This document shows, piece after piece, positions 22,902-33,797 of a DNA stretch of 64,000 nt. Position numbers and translations under genes: made by a program. Position 1 is the stretch's first letter, and each line of letters starts with the position of its first letter. This stretch comes from Apiospora phragmitis (Eukaryota > Ascomycota > Sordariomycetes > Amphisphaeriales > Apiosporaceae). The stretch spans positions 2,480,001 to 2,544,000 of the forward strand of contig JAQQWL010000009.1 in the NCBI GenBank assembly GCA_038363925.1. Direction: 5' to 3'. The notes under the pieces are model-generated. The model had not been told where the DNA came from and did not search any database. It saw only the letters and a list, made by a program, of their open reading frames with translations.

Positions 22902-24408
22902 ATGAAAGGTACAGCGCATTTACTGTGGAAGATGGCAGCGTCGCGCCCTGTTCGCGATGGCGTATTCGGTATGTTCATTCCAATCTCGGCTCTCTTTGAC
23001 ACGAAGGCGCATACTGATGGCAACCGATTTCTCTAGCCATCAACAAGCCTGTCGGCATGAGCTCTGCTCAAGTCATCCGAGACTGCCAGCACCACTTCCA
23101 CCCCTCCAACTTCTTCAAGCCTATGCTCGAACAAGAGGCGTCGAAACGGTCTCAAGAATCAAATACGAAAAGGAGAAGACGCGGGTTTGGCAAGAATGAC
23201 ATTCGGGTCAAGATGGGCCATGGAGGTACATTAGATCCTCTAGCTACTGGCGTGCTGATCCTGGGCGTCGGAAAGGGCACCAAGTCACTGCAGTCCTTCT
23301 TGGACTGCACCAAGACTTACGAGACGGTCGTTTTGTTCGGCGCCAGCACAGACACATATGATCGCGTAGGAAAGGTGTTGAAGAAGACGGGTTATGACCA
23401 CATTACCAAACCTATGGTGGAAGAGGCACTGAACTCCTTCCGGGGGACACTGCAACAGGTGCCTCCTCTATATTCGGCCTTGAAGATGGAAGGCAAGCCT
23501 TTGTACGAGTATGCGCGAGAGGGAAAGCCCATCCCGAGAGAGATACAGACCAGAGAGGTCAACGTCACCGAGATGGAGATGGTGGAGTGGTATGAGCCCG
23601 GCACTCACAACCATCGCTGGCCAGCTGAGGATGCCACTTCTTTCGAGCGCCAATTTGCCGAGCAAGTCTGGAAGATTGAAAAAGACCAAATGACGAAAGA
23701 GAAGCGTACACCCGAAGAGGAGGCTGAGGAAAGCAAAGCTTTGGCCGACCATGAAGATTTCAAGCGACAGGCTGATGAGAGCGTCGATGCACTCGTCTAC
23801 GACAGAAACAAGAAGCGCAACAAGCGCAATAAGGGAGGTTCTCAGAACACTCCTGCCTTGATGTCTGGTGCACTTGGAGATGCGCCACCCCTAAGCAGGG
23901 CAAAGGCTCGAATCTGATCCCCCCTTCTCCCGACCCGAACACGCCGCCACCATGGGACGGCAAGGGCCCTGCTGCGGCGCGAATCCGGATGACCGTCACT
24001 TCAGGGTTCTATGTTCGTAGCTTCTGTCATGATTTGGGTGTCAAGGTTGGATCAGCCGCGATGATGGCTGAACTGTGCAGGAGTCGCCAAGGTGATTTTG
24101 TGCTGGGAACTGAGAACTGTCTGGAATTCGACGACCTCAGCAAGGGTGAAGAAGCATGGGCACCGTCGCTGGAGAAGATGCTGGCCCAGTGGAACTCCAA
24201 GTCTGACAAAACACCTGCCCAAGCACCCACGAGGGCGGCGCCAGCCCAAAGTGATGCTCAAAAGTCGGTTGAAGTATCGCCTCCTCGAAAGCGAAAAGCC
24301 TCAGAGGAGCCCGAGGCCCCAGGCAGTCCATCAAAGAAGAGTAACGTTCGACCATCTTCAAGGGAAAGAAAGTCACCTTCTCCCGAGGACAAGAATACCA
24401 GTGCCTAG
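22902..24408 (+). CDS. PUS4: tRNA pseudouridine-55 synthase (PUS4/TruB family), one-base frame break
   Basis: Converts U55 of tRNAs to pseudouridine in nucleus and mitochondria. Exon 1 is 22902-22968, with an in-frame second ATG at 22932 giving MAASRPVRDGVF. After a 68-nt intron the protein runs AINKPVGMSSAQVI and GHGGTLDPLATGVLILGVGKGTK (TruB catalytic Asp block), then VPPLYSALKMEGKPLYEYAR. It later shows TSGFYVRSFCHDLG and a Lys/Ser-rich tail ending at 24408. Between about 23888 and 23891 the frame slips by -1: a CCCC run where CCCCC would keep PPKQGKGSNLIPP in frame with the C-terminal domain. As printed the protein stops at 23917 and loses its last catalytic strand. Repaired length is about 479 aa. 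The Lys/Arg-rich insert (residues 240-285) is typical of fungal Pus4. Confidence 0.9.
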
Positions 24409-25234
24409 ATTGTGCGAGATCTCAAGCTCAGGATCATCCCTCACGCACCGTAAAAGCAGAATAGGGCGGGTTTGGGGACTTGCCTACATCTACAGAGCAG
24501 TGATAAGAGGGATGAGTCGTTAAGACCGTGCCGATAGATGTCAGAGGGTTTAAACAGTATAGCAAGACTGCTGATAGAGAAGAGCCCGATAGATAGAAGG
24601 CATTGTTCATTGCATCAGCCAGGCGTTGGGAGGTAATCAAAAGTCACTACCGCAAAGGTCGCCAACTCGAATCTTCCATATTGCAGATAACCCTTGAGTT
24701 ACAATGTGCCCTGTCACTGACGATGCATCATGCGTTATAGTGTGGAAGAACCGCTGTGGTGTATGTATGTGTATTGGGTAAAATGTCAATACCTCTAAAC
24801 GGTAAGTTATATAGCACAAAATCGGTAGTATACATACCCAAATACACATAAATTGATAATATATGTGTATTCACAACTCTCCTGGATACAATGGCTATAT
24901 GCGTACCATTGGACTTGCTTTTCTGGGTCACGCTAGAAGACTCAGCCACTTCTACGGTGAAATTTGATCGTAGTCTCTCATGTTTAATTTCTTATATTAT
25001 TGGAACATGTACACTACCTAGGTAAGTAGGTATGCGTGTAGCTCCTTCAGAGAGCAGCAGGCATATTCTTTGTCCCCGATTACCATTACCCATATGTATT
25101 GGCGAGTATTCTTTCGTTCTCGCCTTCTATTCATACACGATCCGAAGCAAAATCGTCGATATCGAGGCTCTGCTCCCCTATTTTGTTTTCTCACCGACTT
25201 TCCCCACGTCGCACTTTGAAGACGCGATCGGGAC
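24409..25234. other. Intergenic, convergent 3' ends, AT-rich
   Basis: Separates the ends of PUS4 (+) and ERG2 (-). 24740-25030 is AT-rich with many TATA-like words and includes CTACCTAGGTAAGTAGGTA (25014-25032), one of several CCTACCTA-type words in this window. No gene is seen. Confidence 0.45.
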
Positions 25235-25882
25235 TTAGAACTTGCCGACCAAGAGGTTCTTGATCATCTCCCGGCCGGTGACGACGGTGGTGCGCCACAG
25301 GGTCGGGAAGTCGAGGGTGGAGCTGAGGCCGTCGGCGAAGCCGAAGAAGAGCATGGGCGGGATCCAGCCGCGGGCGTACTCGAGGGCGAAGCAGGCCTCG
25401 GGCATCTTGTACTGCTTGACGGTGCCGCGGCGCAGGTGGTGGACGGAGCCGGCCGGGTAGACCTCCGGGTCGTACGCGCCCGGCGTGTAGGCCCACTGCT
25501 CGCCGGTCAGGATGTGGAAGTAGTCGTCGGCCGTGTGGCGGCCGGTGTGGCCCTCGGTGCCGATGGCGGTGCCGAAGATGATGAGGTACTCGGTGACGCT
25601 GGCGTGGATGATGTACATGCCGCCCATGGCGCCGCCCGCGTTGTTGAAGATGTACTCCTCGTCCAGGTTCACGTTGCTCGGGTGCAGGCCGTGCAGCTCC
25701 GAGGTGATGTAACGCACGATGCTGCGCGTGTCGTTGCCGTGCGCCGCGATGCCGCGCTTGGCCAGGTCGTGCAGGTGGTCCGTCTTGAAGATGTAGAAGG
25801 CCTCGGCGTTCTGCTCGACGAGGTAGACCAGCGATGAGAGCACGCCGATCAGGACGGCCAGATAAGTGAATAGTCTCGTCAT
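25235..25882 (-). CDS. ERG2: C-8 sterol isomerase
   Basis: Endoplasmic-reticulum enzyme of ergosterol synthesis that moves the sterol double bond from C8 to C7 (fecosterol to episterol); same family as the sigma-1 receptor. Single exon, 215 aa, the normal fungal length. There is one N-terminal membrane anchor (residues 3-20, LFTYLAVLIGVLSSLVYLV). The body has the conserved LHDLAKRGIA, NNAGGAMGGMYIIHAS and EYLIIFGTAIGTEGHTGRH blocks, and DDYFHILTGEQWAY. I chose ATG 25882 (MTRLFTYL), directly before the anchor; the frame is open further upstream but the extra residues are unlike the family. It diverges from CSL4 across a 571-bp spacer. The coding part is strongly GC-rich at the third position. 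Confidence 0.95.
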   Translation of the reverse strand: MTRLFTYLAVLIGVLSSLVYLVEQNAEAFYIFKTDHLHDLAKRGIAAHGNDTRSIVRYITSELHGLHPSNVNLDEEYIFNNAGGAMGGMYIIHASVTEYLIIFGTAIGTEGHTGRHTADDYFHILTGEQWAYTPGAYDPEVYPAGSVHHLRRGTVKQYKMPEACFALEYARGWIPPMLFFGFADGLSSTLDFPTLWRTTVVTGREMIKNLLVGKF

Positions 25883-26453
25883 GGCTGCCAACTGATTTTT
25901 TGTATTATCCAATTGGAGATAGCTGTATAGCGACGGACAGCAAGACAGTAAAGGAGCGACTGAAGGAAAGGAGAGAAGTGCGAGAAACGAAGTTTGATTT
26001 GATGGCGAAAAAATAGTCGCATAGGGGACCAGCACTATTCCCATCGGACATTGCATGCTTATTACTTTCCATTATTATGGCCAGCACTAACAGCCCTTCG
26101 GCTACCGGGATGCTGCATGGCGAGGCATGGCCGAGCACTTCGTCGCCAATCACCAGCCTATTTCGAGGCTCCATGCTCCTCCTTGGCCTGCAGCTCAATT
26201 TTAGTACAGATTGTGAGATTGCGCACCCTTGCGTTACAAATGCGCTACAAAAGCCGGTCCCACTAGACTTTCCCAGCTCTCCCAGCTCCCCTGGAAGATC
26301 GCGGAGCTAAACCAACGAAAACTCCGACTCGCCGAAGCACCGTCAGTAGAAAAAAAAGTTGGCTGGCTTCCTTATCGTACTTACTGGTGAGCGTTGACAT
26401 CACTACACTTTCTCCCACCGCCGCCCACGACGGTCTCTCTCTCAGCAACGACG
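25883..26453. promoter_or_regulatory. Shared divergent promoter region (ERG2 / CSL4)
   Basis: 571 bp between two genes transcribed away from each other. The part next to CSL4 is C/T-rich and contains CCCAGCTC twice in a row near 26273-26288. No sterol-regulatory element can be called with confidence. Confidence 0.4.
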
Positions 26454-27174
26454 ATGGCGCAAACAATCGCCATTCCCGGCCAGCTCCTGGGCCCCTCAAG
26501 CAAATACGTCGCCGGCCCCGGCACCCACATCCACGAGGCGAACCTGTACTCTTCGGTGCTGGGCACCGTCACGGTCGCGCAACCCGAGAAGAAGAACGTG
26601 CCGGGCCCCGCCAAGCGCCTCACCAAGATCGCCGGTCTGCCCTCCTCGTCGTCTGCCCAGCAGCTACCCACCATCTCCGTCTCCCGGACGGGCGTTTCGG
26701 AGAAGCGCGAGGTGCTGCCCGAGGTCGGCAACATCGTGCTCTGCCGCGTCACCCGCATCCAGCCGCGCCAGGCCACCGTCGCCATCCTCGTCGTCGGCGA
26801 CACCGTGCTCGAGGCCGAGTGGCAGGGCGTCATCCGCCCCCAGGACGTGCGCGCGACCGAGAAGGACAAAGTCAAGATATACGAGAGCTTCCGGCCCGGC
26901 GATATTGTGAGGGCGCAGGTGGTAAGTCTACTTGCTGCTGTTTTCTCTCTCTGAACCATTGGAGGGTCGCGAACAGTTAGGCTAACATGGGATGTTTTAC
27001 TAGATTTCCCTGGGTGACCAGGCTAGCTACTATCTCGCGACCGCAAGCAACGACCTCGGCGTTATCATGGCCACGAGTGAAGCCGGCAATGTCATGTACC
27101 CCGTCAGTTGGAAGGAGTACAGAGACCCCGAGACGGGTATGAATGAGAACAGAAAAGTCGCCAAGCCATTTTGA
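26454..27174 (+). CDS. CSL4: Exosome cap subunit Csl4
   Basis: RNA-binding cap protein of the nuclear and cytoplasmic exosome, needed for 3'-to-5' RNA decay and processing. Exons 26454-26921 and 27004-27174 join in phase across an 82-nt intron (GTAAGT..ACTAG), giving 212 aa. The N-terminal domain is IPGQLLGPSSKYVAGPGTHI. It is followed by the S1 domain beginning EVLPEVGNIVLCRVTRIQPR and running to FRPGDIVRAQVISLGDQASY, then the C-terminal zinc-ribbon-like part, which here lacks cysteines (as in many fungi), ending in KVAKPF. The start is the first ATG of MAQTIAIPGQ. Upstream in-frame codons are open but lie in the C/T-rich leader. Confidence 0.93.
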
Positions 27175-28383
27175 GAGGGTGTGCTCACAACTCGGCTCCA
27201 TAAATCCATCATCGCCTGATGTTATCACCACGTCCAATTAATTGCCGTCAGTCAAACCGAGCTGGAATTGAGTCGGTCCTGAATCGTCGACTCTCGAGCC
27301 CTCTTGATGCCAATACAATTCATATGGGGCCTTGGGGGCCTAAGAAAGTAGCATGTCGAGATCTGAACGCGTCATTCGACGCTATGACGACATGCATTGG
27401 CTGCTGTGTCGATTGATTCATTACACTGAAATGAAACGCATTGGCTACTGTATTGAACTCTTGATATGGCAGTTTCAAGTTTCAACCTTGAACTGAAACA
27501 TAGCTGGAGGAGTGCCCGAAGTATGGCAACTGCCCACGACCATGTCTGGGAGGCTACAGTCGAATTGGCCATAGCCCAACCTAATACTATAGCTTTCGTG
27601 AGGCTAAACCGAGTTTCTACGGGGGGGGAGCGGGGGTTCAGCACGTATAGTAAGCGCTTTGCGTTGCCGCATGTAGACGACAATAATAAAGGACCTCCTA
27701 ATCTCTCCCTTGGTATTCAACTAAAACACATAGCAGACTGCATGTCATGTAGATACATACTAACTGCCGCTGCGCCTCTGTGTGGTGCGCAGATCCATGT
27801 TCCCCGCCACCCAGAAATAGCAGCAGGGACGGGCTGGGACGGGAAACCCCCAATTCTGGAAGAGCCAGCAGCGATTTCGCATTGGATTTGGCTGCGGTGC
27901 TGCTGCCCAGGCCAACGAGCCCGATCCTGGAACCTGGTTTTCCGGATGGCCTTGCGCGGCAGATCAATTGGCAATGTCAATGTACGACATATCGTAATTG
28001 GTAGGCCGAGCGCAGCAAATAAGAATTGACGTCTTCGCTGCCACTCTGTGCCCAACCTTCCAATTTCCCGCCTTGTTTTCCTGGGTTGCTGGCAGGAATC
28101 TACTTATCGATCGCCGTCAAATGTATGCTCCGGACGTCATGCTCAGGCATTCCTGCGATCGATTAAAAAGAGGAACACCTTAAAAGTAATCCGTCAGCCC
28201 CCCGCGGAATACTCACATTGCATGCATACTTCGGGCAATCGACTTAGTGAAAGACGAGCGAACACCCAGGTTTTTATTAGAAATTTGGAGCCAGCGGGAT
28301 TGCACAGGAGCATCAAGTCAAGTCAAGATCGAAAAGCAGTATAGACGCATTATTGCTGCATTGTTAGTGCCCCGAGATTGATC
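27175..28383. promoter_or_regulatory. Intergenic, 5' region of SEC2
   Basis: 1.2 kb with no supported gene. An open frame at 27466-28029 (187 codons) has no recognisable domain. A G-run (27620-27630) is present. The segment presumably holds the CSL4 terminator and the SEC2 promoter. Confidence 0.4.
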
Positions 28384-29463
28384 ATGTCGAAAGTAATGAC
28401 AATGACGCTACCGCCCACGCCTCCCACGATGAAAACCCACCCAAATAGCACCACCATCACTACCGCCACCACGACAACAACGACGAACCCCTCTACCCCC
28501 ACGCGGCCAAGGTCGACCGCTTCGACGACAAAGGGCCGACCGCGGTCGCGGAGCACCTCGCCCTGCTGCCCTCACTGTGGGAACTCGCTCCCCCTCCTCT
28601 CCGTCTCGGACCCGCACACCGCCCTGCTCGAGGCCCAGAAGCAGATTGCCGACCTCGAGGCCCAGGTCCACCTGCTCAACAAGAAGGCCACCGCCGCCGT
28701 CGACCGCTGGGCCGACTATGAGGATGAGCTGTCGCGCCTGCGCGCCGCCTCCATGAGCAGCACCACCCCGACTACTACTACGACGTCATCGTTGGCGACA
28801 GCAGCAGGGAGGCCCTTGTCCTCGGGGCCGCCGTCGATGAACGGCCTGGGCATCATGATGAACCCGGGCTCGACGACGAACCGAAACTCCCGGCCCTCGA
28901 CGGCCGTCACCGAGGCGCCCTCGTCACGGGGGTCGGGCTTCTTCGGCGGCGGCGTGGCGTCAGGCGCCGCCTCGCGCATCAGCCAGCTCCTCTCGCCACG
29001 TAAGTCGACGCCCAACCTAGCCGCCAACAACCACAATTCCCATAACACCAACTCGCAACAGGCGGCGGCCGCCGCCGCCGCCGCAGTAACGCGCACCTCC
29101 TTCCTGTCGTCGGCCACGGCGAACTCGTCGTCCCTGCACCCGCACCCGCAACCGCTGCCCTCGCCGACGCCGAGCGCCGACGACCTGATGGAGGCGCTGA
29201 TGCGGGAGCAGTCGCTGCGGCAGGCGGCCGAGGGCCGGCTCAGCGAGACGAGCCGCGAGGTCGAGGAGCTCAGCGTCACGCTGTTCGAGCAGGCCAACGA
29301 GATGGTGGCCAGCGAGCGGCGGGCGCGCGCCCAGCTCGAGGAGCGCGTCGGCGTCCTCGAGCGCCGCGAGGACGAGAAGCGTGGCCGGCTCGAGAGGCTC
29401 GAGGGGTCCGTCGCCCGCATCGAGCGGATCTCGCGCATCCTCGGCGAAGAGGGGGAGGGCTGA
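28384..29463 (+). CDS. SEC2: Sec2-domain Rab guanine-nucleotide exchange factor
   Basis: Sec2 activates the Rab GTPase Sec4 on secretory vesicles and so drives polarised exocytosis at hyphal tips. Single exon of 359 aa. A Thr/Pro-rich start is followed by a CCPHCG cysteine pair (about residues 62-65) and a first coiled coil (LLEAQKQIADLEAQVHLLNKKA). The middle is low-complexity Ser/Thr/Ala and includes an eight-Ala run. The Sec2 GEF coiled coil lies near residues 275-355, with LMREQSLRQAAEGRLSETSR and LFEQANEMVASERRARAQLE, the hallmark of the Rab-exchange segment. It is much shorter than yeast Sec2 (about 760 aa) but typical of short filamentous-fungal forms. Several in-frame ATGs (28384, 28396, 28429) compete as start; I chose the first. 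Confidence 0.85.
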   Translation: MSKVMTMTLPPTPPTMKTHPNSTTITTATTTTTTNPSTPTRPRSTASTTKGRPRSRSTSPCCPHCGNSLPLLSVSDPHTALLEAQKQIADLEAQVHLLNKKATAAVDRWADYEDELSRLRAASMSSTTPTTTTTSSLATAAGRPLSSGPPSMNGLGIMMNPGSTTNRNSRPSTAVTEAPSSRGSGFFGGGVASGAASRISQLLSPRKSTPNLAANNHNSHNTNSQQAAAAAAAAVTRTSFLSSATANSSSLHPHPQPLPSPTPSADDLMEALMREQSLRQAAEGRLSETSREVEELSVTLFEQANEMVASERRARAQLEERVGVLERREDEKRGRLERLEGSVARIERISRILGEEGEG

Positions 29464-30506
29464 GACCCCCTCGCTAGACATAAGGAGCGATTTATTGTCA
29501 CGGGTGCCTGCAATGCTTTCCCTTTATTCTTTTTGTTTGGATATTTTCTTTCTCCTTGGCTATCTAGCATGGTTATGCATTGGGAACGGTCCTCGAAATG
29601 TTTGTTTCAATCCGAGGCAGGAAAGGAGCATGAGATATATACCCCCGATGTTCCGTTGCATTATTTCATGGTTCAGGGGAAATTTTGGCAAGGGCATCGT
29701 CATCTGCATGGTCGGGATATACGAAGCATCTCATTTTTTTTCTTTTTGGTCGGTTCATCAAGGAGGGAGGCATAGGGAAAACTGGGAACAAGAGGTGCCT
29801 CCTTCACCTACGACTTATGCCTTCACGACAATGAGATCTGTATTTTAGTGTACTCTAATAACTGCGGCTATACAACGTTGATTTATATCATGCTTCATAA
29901 TTTACTATGGGGATATTTACCTACACAAAAGGCGATGATGCTGCCGTCCCGGGTCAAATTCATTGCAAAGCTGGTCGATATGCGTGAAGACGGAAGGAAT
30001 CGAAGACCACGTCTCGTCACGGTGCCCCTGATCAAAGCCGCGGGCCACAAACGGAAATATTTATAAGGGATGCGACCATGTCAAGAGCAATCATAATCCA
30101 CGGGCCTGTCCACATCGTCTTCATCTCTACGATCAAGATGCTTTGGACCCTGCTGGTCTCACTGGAGGCTATTCGCGAATAGATGGTAACGGGTTCCAAG
30201 GGCCGCGATGGAGGCGCGGTTCATGGGGAAGTGACGTGATTGGCTGCGCAGCCCCGTAAGCGGCGCTTCGGGGCCTGGTAGAGTGCTGCCACGCATTTAG
30301 GGGTGCGCTAAACAGCAGATACAGTAATATCCAAGCCTGGGCATAGCCTCGAAATAGGATCCCATGGAGCAACTAGATTATTCCGTTGTAAGTGTCTCCC
30401 TAGTTATGCTTAGCTGTGTAACCCGTAATACGGGTCAAATTTGACGTCCGTCATGCCCTCTTATCATGAGCATAATTAATTCTAATAGCCACTTGCTAAG
30501 ACCATC
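29464..30506. promoter_or_regulatory. Intergenic, no gene seen
   Basis: About 1 kb; 29520-29760 is T-rich, as expected for the SEC2 3' UTR. The rest contains no open frame with recognisable features. CTTATCATGAGCATAATTAA-type AT-rich sequence directly precedes the F-box gene. Confidence 0.4.
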
Positions 30507-32305
30507 ATGGCGCCCTTCTTGGCTTTGCCCACTGAGCTGGCAACGGCCATTGTGACTGACTTGGATGTAAGCGACCTCTTGCGGTTGTCAAAAACATGCA
30601 AGAACCTACACGCCTTCGCCCAACCGTTCCTCCTGGACACTGTAACACTGGCTTACAATCCCATCGCCTTGCCGAACCAGAGCCGGCCGTTCGCCTCTCT
30701 GCTCCGGCTCCTCGTCCGAGACAATGGTCCGGCCCCGCTTGTCAGGCACCTCAGGCTCGTATGCCCGGACAAGGCCGAAGTAGAGGGTCCCTTGGCGTTT
30801 GATCGAAACCAGTGGTGGGACGAGAACAGGCTGCTGTTCGAGAGGATCCTGGAAGATCTGCAGATGCCGGACAGGAGCACTGGCGACACGCGCTGAGGGA
30901 CGGCGACGTCGGGGCACTGATTGCCCTGACCCTGGCTTATTGCGTAGGGCTCGAGTCTCTGGTGTCCGCATCGAATATCCTCTTCTCGACAGATCACGCC
31001 GGCGATAACTGGATTCTCCGCATATTCCGCCACTTGCTTGGCGTGCGTAGCCTGCCTACGACTAGCCTCAAGAAGCTGCGCCGCATCACGATATCTACCG
31101 AACAGTGGAACGATGATACAAGCTCCATTTTTGATGGGCCCGACAGATGGTGGTGGAAGCCCGAGCTCAAGGCCGGGTTGCTGCGGGGCCGGACGTCGAG
31201 CTCCGAGGAATAGGGCCGGAACACGCCCCAATAAAAGCAAGCCGGCGAGGGCGAGAACCTCGACTTAGCATTGCTCCTCTTCTATCTCCCGGCCCTCGAG
31301 GAGCTCTCCCTGCCGCTTCCTTTCAGCGAGAAGGCATCCGACTTGCAGTGCGCCGCCGGCGTCGGCTTCGGCGTCGACGACGAGTTCTGGCCATTGTCCA
31401 CACCGCCCAGGGCATCCCGCCTGACCACGCTGCAAGTCAGGCTACAGTACGCCCCCGAGACGGCCCTCGAGACGATCCTCGCCGCGACCCCCGCGCTGCG
31501 GACCCTGCACGTCGAACTGAACCAGCCCTCGACTACCACGCCCATCGACTGCCCCGCGATCCAGCGGGGGCTGCGGCACGTCGAGTCCACGCTCGAGGAC
31601 CTGAAGCTCACCGCCGACCTGTTCGCAGACGAAGGGGGCGAGGTGCATAACCTGGTAAGTCTAGTTGACCACCGAATCGGGGCTGGGGGTGAGCTGGCGA
31701 CTGGCTTCCCGGCGCTCAAGTCGCTGCACACGTCGCTAGGCCTCCTGTTTGGGCAAGAAGCGTCCGGGCGATACATGGTGTCGCCCAGAGATTATGACTG
31801 GTGGAGCGATGACGAGGACGATGTGGACGAGCAAGTCAAAGGTATCAAGTCCGTCCATGACCCCTACCACGACATGATGCTCGTCGCGGCCGCCGAGATC
31901 GCCGGCCTCCTCCCCCGAGGTCTCGAGGTCCTCACGATCAACGACGACCTCTGGAACTATGAAGCGCTATCAGCGTGGTGGGGAGGTAAGCGGACACTCG
32001 GCATCCTCATGGCGTTCGTGACTGGATCTCCGATATCACCTAGAGTGCCGCAGGGGCTGCCGCAGGGGCTGCCGCTGCCGCGGCCGCACACCAGCGGGGA
32101 GATTGATGCATGGGTTGCTGCGGGGTGTCCTTGGAGGACCATGATGCCGAGGCTACGGGCTCTTAACGTGTCGTTTCGAGACGAAGATACCTGGCGTTGG
32201 AATGACAAGCCCGGCACCACACAAATCGCTCATCTACAATGGGGCTGCGCAAGCCAAGGGCTCGAATGTCGTGATCTCCGCTTTAGGGCTCCAAGCCACG
32301 TTTGA
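30507..32305 (+). pseudogene. F-box protein gene, frame-broken as sequenced
   Basis: F-box proteins bind Skp1 and bring substrates to SCF ubiquitin ligases. Residues 1-45 are a clear F-box (LPTELATAIVTDLDVSDLLR, then KTCKNLHAFAQPFLL). The first frame ends at 30896. The continuation EHWRHALRDGDVGALIALTL is in the -1 frame starting near 30875, so a base is missing. That frame meets TAG at 31211-31213 and TAA at 31232-31234, yet resumes as LLFYLPALEELSLPLPF and stays open to TGA at 32305, through leucine-rich-repeat-like and acidic blocks. Between the stops another frame reads PDVELRGIGPEHAPIKA, which suggests two offsetting shifts rather than true nonsense. No intron with matching phase explains the gap. 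It is either a decayed gene or one with several base-call errors; repaired length is about 600 aa. The substrate is unknown. Confidence 0.65.
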
Positions 32306-32818
32306 TGCTTGCTGCTCGGACATATTTCCTCACTGATATGTAGATCACATAGTACCAGCTCTACTTATCACCGACAAGGGTGTGCATGTCTTTCTATGCG
32401 TCCTGACGCGCGCACTCCCAACTATGCACCCTCGGTAACTTGAAAGGCCCCATCTCGGTGGCATCTTTCCATCGTACGATTATCTGCGCCGCGCAGATCG
32501 GGTTCTCCACACGCTAGCATCCACTCAGAATGTGTATCTGATGATGCAAGATAACCAGAAAGATGTTGGTAGTCGGCTGCTTGCACCCGGTGTCGTGTTC
32601 ATTGCGTATTGTGATAGACCGGCCGCCCAGATATGTTAATGTAACGGGAGATGGAGCGAGGCGTCTTGAAAGTCGATATACTAAGGCACAAACGATAATC
32701 CTTGTGGCAGCTCTTGGAAACCAAAATCAAATGTCTCCTGACTGCAACGTTGCTTAGAGGTTCCGCCACACGACAAGAATGAGAAGACCTTTCCGTGCAG
32801 TTTGAGATATCCCACGGA

Positions 32819-32854
<36 letters not shown>

Positions 32855-33797
32855 TAGTCAGTCATCCATGGAGTATTGTCCAAGGACGATGGCTCCAGTA
32901 GCGCATGGCAGCTATCACGATTGATAGGACACCGGGAGCAATGGGAGATTGTTGTTTCCGGTGGAAGAGAGTGGGATAGCAGCAGAAAGTCCAGGTACGT
33001 GTAACCAGTGCTGTGAGCGAGCCCGAGCCTGGTTGGCACCCCTTACATCCTATTCCTACAACCATGCTTACGTCCTATTTGCTCAGAAATCACCGCTGCC
33101 CCTTTCTGGATTCTGGACCCACAAATCCAGATTCGGACTCTGGACAACATTTGTCGTTGGTAGTCCATAGGACAGATAAAGAAATTTCTATTTCCATTTA
33201 AGATCAGCAGGAAAGAGTGGCCTCGAGTCTGTCCCGGAAGGTGTTCGCAGACTCATGTAGGGTCGTGATTCGGGTCATTGCATGAGAAAGTGCAAGAAAA
33301 ACAAAATAGATAGAGAAAGAACAATCCCATTGAAGCAAATCGCTTGAAGCCCACCGCAAACCCCTTTTTTGTATCTACGAAAACGCCGGGTCATCTTCGA
33401 TGCATAGAAAGAAGCGCTTTTGTTGTTCGTAATGATCAGGATTGGCAGCTCAAATCATGCATTACCCAGCCTGCCTTTAGATCGCCATACTATGTTGCCC
33501 GTAAAGTCTTCATCCGCCTAAATTTTGAATTAAATGCGCCAAAAATGCCCTCTAATGCCAACAGGTATCTTCCTAGAAGGAAGTGTCGTAAGTCGTGTTT
33601 GTCCGAAGTATCTGCCAGGCGTCGGAAAAGCATCCGGCACTGGCCACTTCGTATCCTTTAGGTCTCGTCGTGATCAACATCTTCAATCTTCCCAGTGCAA
33701 CGGATTTCGACGTGGCGTGGCATGGCGTATTGGCGACGGCTTTGTCGCGATACGTCGTAAACGTAAGAAGTCAACAGCCCAAGAGAGATTTTAAAAC
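32306..33797. other. Intergenic, convergent 3' ends
   Basis: 1.5 kb between the F-box gene (+) and NmrA (-). It contains a perfect GT dinucleotide array (listed separately). Other open frames are short and featureless. Confidence 0.45.
32821..32851. repeat. (GT)15 microsatellite
   Basis: A perfect run of 15 GT units plus a final G, read directly, in intergenic sequence. Likely length-variable between strains. Confidence 0.97.

Noticed and set aside
28716..29570. 284-codon minus frame over SEC2
   Set aside because: Antisense of the Sec2 coiled coil; low-complexity Ser/Arg with no start context.
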